Origin: an uncultured Lachnospira sp.
GTDB taxonomy: Bacteria > Bacillota > Clostridia > Lachnospirales > Lachnospiraceae
DNA: 64,000 nt
Direction: 5' to 3'
Assembly: GCA_910585095.1 (NCBI GenBank)
Contig: CAJUBU010000010.1
Span: 1-64,000 of the forward strand
Under the pieces are notes generated by a model that was not told the DNA's origin, made no database searches, and saw nothing but the letters and a program-made list of their open reading frames with translations. Shown here piece after piece: positions 19,388-30,100 of the stretch (positions within the stretch are counted from its first letter, which is position 1; each line of letters starts with the position of its first letter). Made by a program: the position numbers and the translations under genes.

Positions 19388-21124
19388 TTATAATTCTTTC
19401 TGAGAACTATATGCCAACTGTATCGATTCAAGTGTAGATGAAAGCAGATTATATGTTGAAACTAAAAGCTGAACATCTCTTCCCTGATTTTCAATATCTA
19501 TTGTTCTGCTTTCTGGCAATGCTTTATACATTTTTTCTACATATGCTGTAATTTGATTGTGCATAGCAATAAGCTCATTTTGCGAAATATCTTCACCTCG
19601 AAATTTTGTTGCATATTGTTGAAGCGCACTTCTGCAAATTTCATATAATTCCAACCGAACCATATCACTTTCTGCTTCATCACTTCCTACTCGTTCAAGC
19701 AATTCTTTTAAATTTTCAAAAAAAGGCTTATAAATTCCTTTGTCACTTGCTTCTACTATATTAATATTAATATCACGATAAAACATGCCAATATCACGAT
19801 AAACTTCCACCATATTTTTATAAGGAAAATTATCATCACAATTGCGATAAGCATCATCAAACCAATCTACGGCTGTAATCATTCTGGTAATTTGATTATC
19901 TTGAGAATTTCCATAACTGTAATAATACCAAATCAACTTTCCTGTCTCAAAACACACTTCTGCATAATTTTGAGGATTACTCATAAGGTTTTCTTTATTA
20001 TTTTTTATAAGTCGTGTCAACTCTGCCTGTTCATCAGTCGTAAATACATGCTCATTATTATTATCCCTATAACACTGTATTAAACCTATATAAGCATCTT
20101 TTTCACCAGATTTATTAGGCACTGCAACTGCCTGCTTATATAAATTAATTTTTTCATTATAATCTGGCTGTTTTCCTGCATCGTTTATAAAATTTTCGTA
20201 ATTATCTGTAGCCATTTGCGATGCCATTACATTCAATGAAATTCCCGACACACACAATAACAACGAACATGCCGCTGTTGTTATAAATGCACCCATTTTT
20301 ATTTTTTGTTTCTTTATAAATGTATTACCTTGTTCTATATGTTCAAGGTCATATAACATCTCTGCACACGATTGATACCTCTGTTCTGGATTTCTCTGTG
20401 TACATTTTTGAATAATTTTTTCCAACCCTTCCATAAGCATTGGATTTACTTCTCTAATTGGCTTAATCTCATATGGTGGTTCACTTGGATTTAAACCTGT
20501 CACCAAATGATATAAAGTTGCACCCAAACAATAAATATCGGTTCTTCCATCGGTTTGTCCCTTTCCTCCAAACTGCTCTGGTGCCGCATAACCAACCGTT
20601 CCTAGACAAGTTGTATCTGCTAAATTTTTTTCTTTATATTCTCTTGCCGTTCCAAAATCAATCACCATTATATTTCCATCTGGTTTTAGCATAATATTGG
20701 CTGGTTTTAAATCCCTATAGATGATTGCTGGCGTTCTGGAATGCAGATATCCCAACACATCACATAATTGTTTTGCCCAGTTAATTACATTTTCCTGTGA
20801 TTGCGCTCCATATTCTAAAAGTGTTTTTTCTAATGAATTCCCTTCAATATAGTCCATTACAATAAGAAAAGTATCTTCATTTTCAATAACATCGACAATG
20901 CTTGGCAAATGTGCATGTTTCAATTTTTTTAACAAATCTGTTTCAACAATCAATCCTTGTTTGACCGACTCATAATCAATTACTCCATCACGCCGCACCT
21001 CTTTAATTGCCCATGTTTTATTTACTTTTTCATTAATAGCCATATATACGATACTCATTCCACCATGTCCAATTTCACGTAAAATTCTATATTTTCCATC
21101 GACTAATGAGCCTATCTCCAACAT
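19388..21124 (-). CDS. membrane Ser/Thr protein kinase with extracytoplasmic domain
   Basis: The 578-residue Hanks-type kinase has the glycine loop GHGGMSIVY (about 19-27), catalytic lysine in WAIKEVR, catalytic loop YRDLKPANI (Tyr replacing the usual His, common in clostridial kinases), DFG in IDFGTAREY and APE in YAAPEQF. A basic KKQKIKMG segment leads to a membrane helix around 278-298. About 280 residues outside follow, mostly helical and TPR-like, with no PASTA repeats. The external part is therefore a different kind of sensor from the PrkC/StkP class. ATG at 21124 has GAGG 8 bases before it. It is transcribed after the PP2C and FHA genes, a classic phospho-switch set. Confidence 0.92.
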   Translation of the reverse strand: MLEIGSLVDGKYRILREIGHGGMSIVYMAINEKVNKTWAIKEVRRDGVIDYESVKQGLIVETDLLKKLKHAHLPSIVDVIENEDTFLIVMDYIEGNSLEKTLLEYGAQSQENVINWAKQLCDVLGYLHSRTPAIIYRDLKPANIMLKPDGNIMVIDFGTAREYKEKNLADTTCLGTVGYAAPEQFGGKGQTDGRTDIYCLGATLYHLVTGLNPSEPPYEIKPIREVNPMLMEGLEKIIQKCTQRNPEQRYQSCAEMLYDLEHIEQGNTFIKKQKIKMGAFITTAACSLLLCVSGISLNVMASQMATDNYENFINDAGKQPDYNEKINLYKQAVAVPNKSGEKDAYIGLIQCYRDNNNEHVFTTDEQAELTRLIKNNKENLMSNPQNYAEVCFETGKLIWYYYSYGNSQDNQITRMITAVDWFDDAYRNCDDNFPYKNMVEVYRDIGMFYRDININIVEASDKGIYKPFFENLKELLERVGSDEAESDMVRLELYEICRSALQQYATKFRGEDISQNELIAMHNQITAYVEKMYKALPESRTIDIENQGRDVQLLVSTYNLLSSTLESIQLAYSSQKEL

Positions 21125-21186
21125 ATCTTTTGCCTCATCTTTCCTGTTAAAATCTTAATTTTATATCATTTTAATTTATACCATCA

Positions 21187-21957
21187 TTAATAAGTTCTCA
21201 CTGTAATTACAGAAATATTATCTCGCTCATTTCTCTGTTTATCCAATTCTATCAATGTAAGAATATTATTTTTCATCACTTCCTGATTAACCATATTATC
21301 TGGCTGTAAATAATGATAGATTTCTTCAGGCAATATTTCATGACGAAATCCATCTGTACATAGCATATATACTGCATTTTGAATTGGTACTCCAAAAAAG
21401 AAATCTGGATATACCTGTTCAGATGCACCAACACATTGTAATAAAACACTTCTTCTTGGGTCTATATGCGCCTGTTCTTCTGTAATAATTCCTTGCTCAA
21501 CCTCCTTATAAACCACCGTATGGTCTTTTGTTATAATTCGTTGTCCTTGTCTGCTAATTTCATATACTCTGGTATCGCCCACATTGACTATATAATATAA
21601 TGTATCTGTAAGCAAAATGGCGGTGACTGTTGTACCTAAACTAACACCACACTTTTTGCCATATACTTTAATTTTTTCATTGTTTTCTAAAATAAGGTTT
21701 GTCCACTGCTGTTTTATAAAATCTTCATGTAAACTTTCCATTTTTACTTTTAACAATACTTCTTGTATCCATCTATTAAACGCACTGACCAAAGTAGCAC
21801 TTGCAACTTCGCCTTTTTCAAGTCCACCCATTCCATCGCACATAACGGCTATCATCATGCGTCCTGAAGATGTATTGATAACTTTAGCCACAAAACTATC
21901 TTGATTTGTTTGTTTTGTAATACCTATATCTGTACATGCCTGTACTAAATAATTCAT
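21187..21957 (-). CDS. PP2C-family Ser/Thr protein phosphatase
   Basis: This 256-residue PPM/PP2C phosphatase would remove phosphate from proteins modified by the adjacent kinase. Metal-binding and fold motifs are present: QTNQDSF near the N-terminus, CDGMGG (about 40), GDTRVYE, TKDHTVV, CTDGFR and the terminal DNISVITV. It has no membrane segment, so it is cytosolic. GGAGGG lies 3 bases before the ATG. The 62-base gap to the kinase gene and 36-base gap from the FHA gene suggest one transcript. Confidence 0.92.
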   Translation of the reverse strand: MNYLVQACTDIGITKQTNQDSFVAKVINTSSGRMMIAVMCDGMGGLEKGEVASATLVSAFNRWIQEVLLKVKMESLHEDFIKQQWTNLILENNEKIKVYGKKCGVSLGTTVTAILLTDTLYYIVNVGDTRVYEISRQGQRIITKDHTVVYKEVEQGIITEEQAHIDPRRSVLLQCVGASEQVYPDFFFGVPIQNAVYMLCTDGFRHEILPEEIYHYLQPDNMVNQEVMKNNILTLIELDKQRNERDNISVITVRTY

Positions 21958-21993
21958 TTTCCCTCCATATGTACACCATTTTATCTTATATTT

Positions 21994-23709
21994 TTATATT
22001 AAATGAACTTCAAATTCCTCATCTGCAAGTTTTAATATATTACCAGAATACAATTCAACTTCTACATTACATGGAATCATTGTTCCATTAATATATGTAT
22101 GATTTGTGGAATTTGTATCCATTACAAAACATCTACTATTTTTTAATAAAATATTGGCATGACTTCTGCTTATTGCAGAGTTATCTGCTATAAAATAATC
22201 TGCATAACTTCTTTCTTTTCCAATATGAAATATAGGCTTTACTATATTTACTCTCTCGCCTGTTTTTTTTCGCACAAGATATGGCATATTTGAATTATTT
22301 TGAATAATACTGTCAAGCACGACCGTTTCACCAATGGTTCCTGTATTAAGTACAATCGTTTCACCATAATTACTATTTTGTGTTTTTCCTAGCATGGGAT
22401 TAACATTTTGCACATTATTATCTATCTGTTGTTCTGTGTTTTGTATATTTTGTGTTCGTATGCTACCTATATTATTTGCATTATTTATATTATTTTCATT
22501 ATTAATATTATTTACATTTTTTGTTTGAGCTTTCTTTTGTTTTTTACTTTCAGCTTTTTGTTCTTTATATTTTGCCATATTTTCAGAACTAAAATGCATT
22601 AGCAAATGACCAAACGAAATCTTTTCTCCATCCGTTGTCTGTGATGATATCATATTTGTGTTACTATTCACATTATTTACTTTTCCATTCTGTCCAGGTA
22701 TGTTCATCATATTATTTTGACCTGGTATCTGTGTTTGATTACCTACTGTTTTATCTTTTTGTTTTCTTCTTTTTTCTTTTCCTGTCTTTTTATCATTCTG
22801 TATTCCTTGTTCATTTTGCATTGGACTATCTTGTAACCCTTGCATGTTTTGTCTACCTTGTATGTCTTGTACTCTCTGTCCATTTTGGATACTCTGTATT
22901 CCTTGCATATTCTGCATTTGCCCATTTTGAATATTCTGCATTCCTTGCATATTCTGCATTTGCCCATTTTGAATATTCTGCATTCCTTGCATGTTCTGTA
23001 TTTGTCCATTTTGAACATTCTGTATTCCTTGTATATTTCCACTATTTAACTCTTGATTTTCTTTTGAACTGTCATTGTCTATTTTATCTCGAAATACCTT
23101 CTCATATTCCCATGCTCCTAACTCCTGTGAAAACATTCCCACTTGTTCATCCATTGAAAGTTCATTTTTCAAAAGAGCAATCATATCTTTAAATTCATTC
23201 ATAGACATTGATGAAGAAGCATTTAATTTACTAATAATTCTAGCAACATAATCTGTACTTTCACTTCCATCAAATCTTGTATTAAACATAATTTTTTTCA
23301 AAAATACATTCAAACTATCCTGCTCAATCATTCCTACTGAAGGAACACAAACTAATTTAGCTTTATAAGTACTAACATCTACATAAATATATTTCAAATC
23401 TAAAACCAAACTATTTAAAGGAATCATATAGTCTTCTGCTGCAAGCATCGCTTCCGATATTCCTAAAAAAATACCTAAAAGCTGCTTTTTCATCACTGTT
23501 CCTGCAAATATTTGGTCTGCGGATATTTTTGACGATATATTATATTTGACATATCGAATATCATCAACCTGTGTAAATATAGCAGGAAGAAATCCTGATA
23601 TTTTATTATTTGTAATCATTCCTAAAGTGAGTGTATCAATTTCTTCCTTTTTATTCATTGCATAGACAAGAAATGAATTTGCCCCTTGTGTTTCATAAGT
23701 AAATTCCAT
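21994..23709 (-). CDS. FHA-domain protein with DUF6382-like N-terminus
   Basis: The 571 residues fall into three parts. Residues 1 to about 200 resemble the DUF6382 domain found before FHA domains in clostridia (KQLLGIFLGISEAMLAAEDY, then LDLKYIYVD); its function is unknown to me. About 225-305 is a Gln/Asn/Met-rich tandem repeat, followed by Lys-rich and Asn-rich linkers. The last roughly 85 residues form an FHA domain with the expected GKERSYADY, SRSHANI and NSTNHTYING residues, which binds phosphothreonine. Just ahead sit GETIVL and GETVVL, threonines with leucine at +3, plausible phospho-sites. ATG at 23709 is chosen because GGAGGG lies 6 bases before it and it clears the previous gene; the frame is open 45 bases further. 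Confidence 0.85.
   Translation of the reverse strand: MEFTYETQGANSFLVYAMNKKEEIDTLTLGMITNNKISGFLPAIFTQVDDIRYVKYNISSKISADQIFAGTVMKKQLLGIFLGISEAMLAAEDYMIPLNSLVLDLKYIYVDVSTYKAKLVCVPSVGMIEQDSLNVFLKKIMFNTRFDGSESTDYVARIISKLNASSSMSMNEFKDMIALLKNELSMDEQVGMFSQELGAWEYEKVFRDKIDNDSSKENQELNSGNIQGIQNVQNGQIQNMQGMQNIQNGQMQNMQGMQNIQNGQMQNMQGIQSIQNGQRVQDIQGRQNMQGLQDSPMQNEQGIQNDKKTGKEKRRKQKDKTVGNQTQIPGQNNMMNIPGQNGKVNNVNSNTNMISSQTTDGEKISFGHLLMHFSSENMAKYKEQKAESKKQKKAQTKNVNNINNENNINNANNIGSIRTQNIQNTEQQIDNNVQNVNPMLGKTQNSNYGETIVLNTGTIGETVVLDSIIQNNSNMPYLVRKKTGERVNIVKPIFHIGKERSYADYFIADNSAISRSHANILLKNSRCFVMDTNSTNHTYINGTMIPCNVEVELYSGNILKLADEEFEVHLI
22879..23040 (-). repeat. 42-bp in-frame tandem repeat in the FHA gene
   Basis: Four near-identical 42-bp units start at 22879, 22921, 22963 and 23005 (the last shortened). 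They encode QNIQNGQMQNMQGM-type 14-residue repeats. Flanking DNA shows more degenerate copies. It lies inside an intact open frame, and length changes in steps of 42 bp would keep the frame. The peptide is low-complexity and probably disordered. Confidence 0.9.
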
Positions 23710-23728
23710 ATTTTTCCCTCCTAAACTA

Positions 23729-25048
23729 TTAATCACTATATTCACATAAAACAATCATATCCCATATATCCCCTGTTTTTACCATTGCAGAACCATTACT
23801 GTTAAACGGTCTTGCTTCCATATAATCATCTGAAATAATCAGATTTTTATTTATATCAATATAGCCCCAATTTGAAATTGTCTTAACAGCTGCCAAGCCC
23901 AAAGAAAAAGAATATGCATCTTCATATACTGCCTCTATCACCATATTTCCATTTATATCTGCAAATCCCCATTTTTCTCCTACTTGAACAGCAATTGCAC
24001 CACTATTTGAAGAGGCTATTTTGGCTTTATCAAACTGCTGTTCACATGTTCTTTTTCCTTCTGTATTTAAAAATATATACTTTCCATTGTCAACTGCAAC
24101 AATAATGCCATACATAGAACAAAAACCATTGTCATCTATGAGGATATCATCATATTTCATCTCTGTAACCATTTTGAAATCCTTGTTGATTAATCCCCAT
24201 TTTTCTCCCTGTTTCACTGCTGCAACACCATTTGCAAAACTTCCTGCAAAATCATATTCAAAATTTTTTTCTTCAAAATTTATATTGATATATCCATATT
24301 TTTCATCTCTTTGTGCTGGTGCATATCCATCCCCAAAAGAGCCTAAAAATGTATAGTCATAGTCGCCGACAAGCTTTCTGTTTGCATCCGAATCAATATA
24401 ATAATATTCTTCATTAAAACAAACAGGAATCAATTTAGAAACTTCATCATATACTCCAATATATTCATACTGTGGTCTTATTGACTGTTTTGCATCACTG
24501 TTTAACATTCCCCATTTATTTTCATATTGAAATGTACAATAATTTACTGTTCCTACTTTTCTCCATGCTGTTATCTCTTTTGCACCAACACTTTTCATCA
24601 CAATTTTATTTTTTAAATCATAAAATAATTGTTCAATTTCTTGTCGTTCTAAAACTTTATCCGCTGATTTTACAACATTTAATGCTTCATGATATTTTTG
24701 GAGATTTTCATAATATTTCGCCAATTTCAAATATGCGGAGGAATTAGTCGCATCAATATTTATTGCTGTATTACAAGCTGTTACAAACCCTTCTTCATTT
24801 CCCCAAAGATAATAAGCTTCAGCAAGTTCCATCTCAAGATTGTAATCTTTTGGTGTCAACGCCAGCGCCTCTTTATAATTTGCCACTGCATCTACATAAA
24901 TTTGTTTTTCCATATTGCGTCTTGCCATATGTACATACTTATCATATTCCAAATTTTTTGTCGTTTGATTTTTAAAGAGGACAAACCATGTCAATCCAGT
25001 CATAACAACAAGTACCGCCATAAATAAAATTGAATTAAATCTTTTCAT
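23729..25048 (-). CDS. membrane-anchored TPR and WG-repeat protein
   Basis: The 439-residue protein has an N-terminal membrane segment (about 6-24, ILFMAVLVVMTGLTWFVLF), then TPR-like helices (about 35-130, with AVANYKEALALTPKDYN). Several WG repeats follow (KWGMLNSDAK, KYGYINI, KWGLINKD, KWGFADING, NWGYIDINKN). The membrane segment behaves like an uncleaved signal, so the bulk should be outside. TadD proteins are TPR lipoproteins; this protein could play a comparable part here, but that is a guess from position. ATG at 25048 has GGAGG 6 bases upstream and begins 2 bases after the peptidase stop. Confidence 0.75.
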   Translation of the reverse strand: MKRFNSILFMAVLVVMTGLTWFVLFKNQTTKNLEYDKYVHMARRNMEKQIYVDAVANYKEALALTPKDYNLEMELAEAYYLWGNEEGFVTACNTAINIDATNSSAYLKLAKYYENLQKYHEALNVVKSADKVLERQEIEQLFYDLKNKIVMKSVGAKEITAWRKVGTVNYCTFQYENKWGMLNSDAKQSIRPQYEYIGVYDEVSKLIPVCFNEEYYYIDSDANRKLVGDYDYTFLGSFGDGYAPAQRDEKYGYININFEEKNFEYDFAGSFANGVAAVKQGEKWGLINKDFKMVTEMKYDDILIDDNGFCSMYGIIVAVDNGKYIFLNTEGKRTCEQQFDKAKIASSNSGAIAVQVGEKWGFADINGNMVIEAVYEDAYSFSLGLAAVKTISNWGYIDINKNLIISDDYMEARPFNSNGSAMVKTGDIWDMIVLCEYSD

Positions 25049-25050
25049 AC

Positions 25051-25722
25051 TTATCCTCCATAACATATTAATAAATATTTCACCATAACTCCAACTAAAG
25101 CAAAAGGTGCCAATGGCATAACATCATGAAGCGTTACTTTCTTTAAAGCAAGTACTACAATTCCATAAACAGCAGATGCAAAAAATATCAAAAACATTGT
25201 AGAAATAAGTTCATAACTGGATACATAAAATCCTATAATAAATATTAATTTTACATCACCCATACCGATTCCTTTTCTGGAAACCACCATTGCTAAAAGC
25301 ATAAGCGCTGCACCTACAAGTGCGCCAAGCAGCGGATACCAAACCATATAATCTAAAAAATCAGGATTTTGTATCGTCTCATAAACCATAAATCCTACTC
25401 TTGCTGCAAGCAGAAATAAAATGATTTTATTTGGTATCTTATGCTCTTTTATATCAATAAAAGCAATTACACAGCAGCTGCATAACAGTACAGACCAGCG
25501 AATCATCACTTCCAATGACATCGCATTTTTTTTAATAAAACACAAACTATAAATTATGGTCATTCCTATTAAAAAAGGAATCAACACTTTTAAATAAGCT
25601 GTATCTGGAATAAAATATTGATATTTGTTCTTACATTTTTCCTTATAATACCTGTTATTAATGATTGCTATTTCAGCCACAGCCATAATAAGCACAGTCA
25701 TATAAGCAATGATATATTTCAT
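25051..25722 (-). CDS. prepilin peptidase, A24 family (TadV/CpaA)
   Basis: This 223-residue polytopic aspartic protease cleaves the leader of Flp-type pilins and pseudopilins at the membrane. The two catalytic aspartates are in FIDIKEHKIPN (about 90) and GMGDVKL (about 153). It lacks the N-terminal methylase domain of PilD, as TadV/CpaA proteins do. About six membrane segments are apparent. It follows the pseudopilin gene by 26 bases. ATG is preceded by GGGG at good spacing. Confidence 0.9.
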   Translation of the reverse strand: MKYIIAYMTVLIMAVAEIAIINNRYYKEKCKNKYQYFIPDTAYLKVLIPFLIGMTIIYSLCFIKKNAMSLEVMIRWSVLLCSCCVIAFIDIKEHKIPNKIILFLLAARVGFMVYETIQNPDFLDYMVWYPLLGALVGAALMLLAMVVSRKGIGMGDVKLIFIIGFYVSSYELISTMFLIFFASAVYGIVVLALKKVTLHDVMPLAPFALVGVMVKYLLICYGG

Positions 25723-25748
25723 AAATATGCCCCACTTTTGTATCTTTT

Positions 25749-27071
25749 TTATTCTTTTTCAGTTTTTGTAAATACTTTATCTTTATATTGGTATACTACT
25801 TTTACACCTGTTTCTGATTGAATCTGCTTTGCAATATTTTCAAGTTCTTTTTTCATTTCACTATTTGATGCAGTTTCTTCTGGAAGATACATCACAAGTT
25901 CTTTCTGTCTATTCTCACTTGCAGGGTGAAACTGTGTACCATTTTCCATCGTAATGGCATCGCCATTTTTTTCAACATGATTGGCAAGTGTATTTGCATA
26001 GGATTTCATTGTGCTTTTTACTCTGCTGGTATTGAGTGTATAATTTTGCGCTTTTTCACCATCTTGTGATGTTCCGTCAGCATCCTTTTTTATTTCTGAG
26101 TACGATTTACTAAAAATATTCATAGCATGTATTTCGACAAATGTATTTTCTGATTGTTTATATCCATCTATTCCGATACCAGACTTTACTGCAATTCCTC
26201 CATTTTCTGATTTATATAATGATACAAATTTAGAACCATAATTGCCCTCATTCCATATAGAACCTGATGGAACCGATTTGGCTGCTTCCTCAAGAGATGT
26301 TTCTTTATACCATGCTGCTGTACTGGCGCTTTGCTGTACATTAATATGCCGCTCGCCCAACAAACCAGGCAGTTTAATCTGATAAATGCACACAAGATTT
26401 ATCGACCTTCCATCCCACAATACCGTTGACATGCCAAAATTAATACCATTAAATCCCCCTTCAATTCCCAATTTTTCAAGCACTTCATTTGCACGAGCAG
26501 TATTGCTTGTTATATATTTAGGCATCAGTGTTTTACACAATGCTATCCCAATAACTCTGCTGGCAGCATTTCCTATGACTTCTTTTCCAATCCCAGACAA
26601 TAATACTTTTACAGAAGCAATGGGATTATCCGATGCAAAATTTTGTACTTTACTAAATACATTCTGTACACCACTATTAATTGCCATAATATTATTTTGA
26701 ACTCCTTTGATGCTTGCCGACAAATCTCCTGATTTTAAATTTTGCGCCATATTCTGTCCTGTACTAGAACCAATATTCATCAACTCGCCAATTGCTTCAA
26801 TAACATCGTCTGCCTGATTCATTTTCTCGCTCTGTGAAGCTGTTGGTTTCATTTTACTTGCAGAAAATCCAGCTCTATCTGCTATATAACAATACTGTGA
26901 TATTTCTTTTGCAGTTTGATTAAGCGCATACTGGGTTATTCCTTCCACTCTTGCAGTTGTTGCAAGTGAAACGATAATAATATATGCAAATATAAATATT
27001 GTTAAAGAAATGGCGGCTTCAATTGTATAAGTGCCTTCTTCCTTTGCATATTTTTTCATAAAATTTGACAT
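25749..27071 (-). CDS. TadE/TadG-like pseudopilin
   Basis: The 440-residue protein has a class-III type leader: KKYAKEEG then TYTIEAAISLTIFIFAYIIIV, with a glycine just before the hydrophobic helix and glutamate at +5. That is how prepilin-peptidase substrates look. The remainder is extracytoplasmic, with an ESxxKxY-like region and a Lys/Glu-rich C-terminus. ATG at 27071 has GAGG 6 bases upstream, better supported than the ATG 12 bases earlier. It is the third pseudopilin-like gene in the series after TadE and the TadG-like protein, and probably forms part of the pilus base or tip. The assignment rests on the N-terminal motif and context. Confidence 0.75.
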   Translation of the reverse strand: MSNFMKKYAKEEGTYTIEAAISLTIFIFAYIIIVSLATTARVEGITQYALNQTAKEISQYCYIADRAGFSASKMKPTASQSEKMNQADDVIEAIGELMNIGSSTGQNMAQNLKSGDLSASIKGVQNNIMAINSGVQNVFSKVQNFASDNPIASVKVLLSGIGKEVIGNAASRVIGIALCKTLMPKYITSNTARANEVLEKLGIEGGFNGINFGMSTVLWDGRSINLVCIYQIKLPGLLGERHINVQQSASTAAWYKETSLEEAAKSVPSGSIWNEGNYGSKFVSLYKSENGGIAVKSGIGIDGYKQSENTFVEIHAMNIFSKSYSEIKKDADGTSQDGEKAQNYTLNTSRVKSTMKSYANTLANHVEKNGDAITMENGTQFHPASENRQKELVMYLPEETASNSEMKKELENIAKQIQSETGVKVVYQYKDKVFTKTEKE

Positions 27072-27151
27072 ATTAAACCTCATTTCTACGCTATATTTTA
27101 CACATGAACATATTTATGCCCCACAATGTGCAGACACAAATCCCACTTTTC

Positions 27152-30100
27152 TTAATAGCCATATGCGCTCTTATATTGAATCGTTCGATAACCTTTTCCC
27201 AAATTGCTATAATCCATCTCTGCACCTGACCCAGAAACAACATCCAAAAATGCAGTCTTAACCTTAACTTTTGCAGAAATTTGAAGCATTGTGTACGCCT
27301 TAGCCAAATTTATAGTGCTGCCCTTGTTCGCCAGATTTGCCTGTATCAACTGCGCCGTTCTATTTAACATTCCTTCCTGATTGGACATCAGATACAAAAT
27401 ACAAAATACTTTCATATATTCTTTATAACTCATTGTAAATCCACTTCCAGCAACAGACATATCACTATCTTGTGTATTATTTCCTGTCACCTTATTTACT
27501 TTTTTTGATTTATTAATTTGACTTGTATAATCAGAAATTGCATCATTAATTTTTTGTTTTGCTGCTGCTCCTCCAGTATTAACTGCATTGCTAACTGCAC
27601 TTTGAAGATTACTATTTAAACTGTTTACTGCCCCTTTTGCTTTTGCTGATACTTGTTCTGCAATATTTGTCATTTTATTTTCAATTTGCTTTACAATATC
27701 ATTAATTGCTGTTTGCCCTGCATTTTTATATTGATTATATTTTTCCACTGTAAAATGTGCTAAATCCGATAGACAATTTGTTTCTACATATTCTACTGCT
27801 ATTTTTGTTGCCTTATATAAAATGCTGTCCTTTGAATTATCAGAATAAGCTCCCAACACAGCTTTATTTAAAATTTCTTTAAATTTTGTTTGTACTGTAT
27901 TTTCATCTAAATCCTTATCCCCACTGATAAGAGTACTCATTTGCGTCTGTAATGGACTAATTATGCTGTCTTTTACTTTATCTGTAATGGTTTGTGTTGT
28001 TGTATCAATATATTTTGTAACAGCACCTTCTTCACCAAGCAAAGAATTTAAGCCATCATCCGCGCATTGTTCTATTGCCTGCGTAACATCATCTATTGCT
28101 TCATTTATAACTCCCTGTGCTTTTTTGGCTAACGTATCTTTTAAATTATTTGCCAAGCCAGTTGGCGATAAAACCCATGTCTGCTGATTTTTATACAATG
28201 CTATAGAATCCCCATCACATAATGCGTTTACATCAATAACCGACTCCGCCATACCAAGCGCAAATGTTAAAATTGTCTGAACAATTGGCACGCCAAATCC
28301 CGTCCAACCTGCAATCGCTGTTGCCATTGACAGCGTATAAGCACGAATATCCGAAGCTGTAAATGCATAAATCGTATTGAGTACCAAGCGCAATGCAAAT
28401 AAAAGCCCTTTTGCTGACGTCAAATTTTCTTTTGGCGTATCTTTTCCAAAAATAAGATATTCCACTTCACTTCCATAAAACACATGTTCATTCAATTTAT
28501 TTTGAGGATTGATACTGCTTACTTTAGTGGTATCTAGTGTATCTGTATAACAGCTAAAAATTTCTGTCATATATTCTTCCAAGTATAGATTATCCCGCGC
28601 GTTAGTTAATAAATCTTTCAAATTTTCAAAAAGAGCAGTAATTCGATTAAGATTTTCTTTACATTTTGATGAATTGTCATCATCAATTCCCTCTATTCCC
28701 GAATCTGAACCCTTTTGTGCCAATGACTCAAGTTCTTTATTTAATTCCTTTACAGATGTATTATCACCATACGCTTTAACAAATTGTTCATAAGTCATAC
28801 CTGAACTTTTTTTTGCATCATCTCCTGCTCCTGTATTACCTTTATCAACAATTTCTTTTCGATTTGCTTTCGCCTGTTTCTTTTGCTCGCTTTCCACACT
28901 TTCTGAATCTTGAAAATTTTTCTCTAAATAGGCATAAAAGGCATCATCGTTTGTTATTTTTCCAATATTAGCTGTATCAATGCCATTAACGCCCTCTCCT
29001 ATTTGATAATTTTCATTAACATAAGAAGCTGCCAATGCGCAAATATTAGAATATGTATGGTTATCTGTTTTTTTATTAATAAAATAAGAACTATTTAAAT
29101 TAACAACCTTATATCCTGCAAACTTGATTCCCTCAATTCTTCCTTTAAGCGTTTCAAAAAATGTTTTATTCTTTTCCAGTCGTGTTTGAAGTGTATTAAT
29201 TGAATCAATATTCAATTCTTTTGCTGTTCCCTCATAATCGCCCAACATTGTAGATTTAACAGTCCCATCAGACAAATTATCAATAGCACCTTTCCACTTT
29301 TGTTTGCTATTTTTAACATCTTCTATTTGATTTTTTATCTTTTTAAGACTTTCAATTGCAGACTCTAATTTCTTTATTACACCATCTGATTGTTCTATTG
29401 AGTCTAACCATCTTTTTAGTTCGTTTCTTGCACTTTCACATAAATTGGATACTTTTCCATTCCAACTATTTTTAATTGTCCATGCTGTATCTTGTGCAGA
29501 GCTTATTTTTCCTTTAATTTTATTTCGCACTGTTTCATATGTATATTGATATTCTCCTATCTCATACAAATACTTATAATTTTCTTTTGTTTCGTTATCA
29601 ATTTCATCATCATCTTTCAGTGTCTTATAAAGTTTTTCATACATATCAATATAAGTATAAAAATAGCAATAAGTATCTGTATTCTGATTAAAGTTTTGAA
29701 TATATGTAAGTTCACTTTCAAGGTTTTCTGCATAGCTAGTTTTTATACCATTGTAAAAATCCAAAAAATCAACATTATATTCTGGATTGATGCCAAGCGT
29801 TGCATCAATTGCTCTTTTTACTTTATCCAATTTATCAATTACTGTATCATCTTTATTATATTTTTCTCTCTCAAATTTCTTTTTAATATTTCTATCAATT
29901 TCAACCGCCTCAACTGTGACGGAATTATATGCTATCTTATATTCTGTCATTTGTTGATAATATGTTTTTGTGGTTTCAATACTTTGACGCACTTCCTCTA
30001 TAATTTGTGCACCTGATTTATTACTATAACTGCTCTCATATGCTTTATTATAATTTTTAATAGCATCGTAAGCATTTTTGCATACATCATCAACTTTTTT

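Noticed and set aside
22879..23040. Regular 42-bp repeats resembling a CRISPR array
   Set aside because: The units are contiguous without unique spacers, lie in an intact open frame and encode a Gln/Asn-rich peptide; no cas genes are present.
22635..23192. 185-codon plus-strand frame opposite the FHA gene
   Set aside because: It is an antisense shadow of the repetitive FHA gene; its hydrophobic content is a by-product of the Gln/Asn repeats read backwards.
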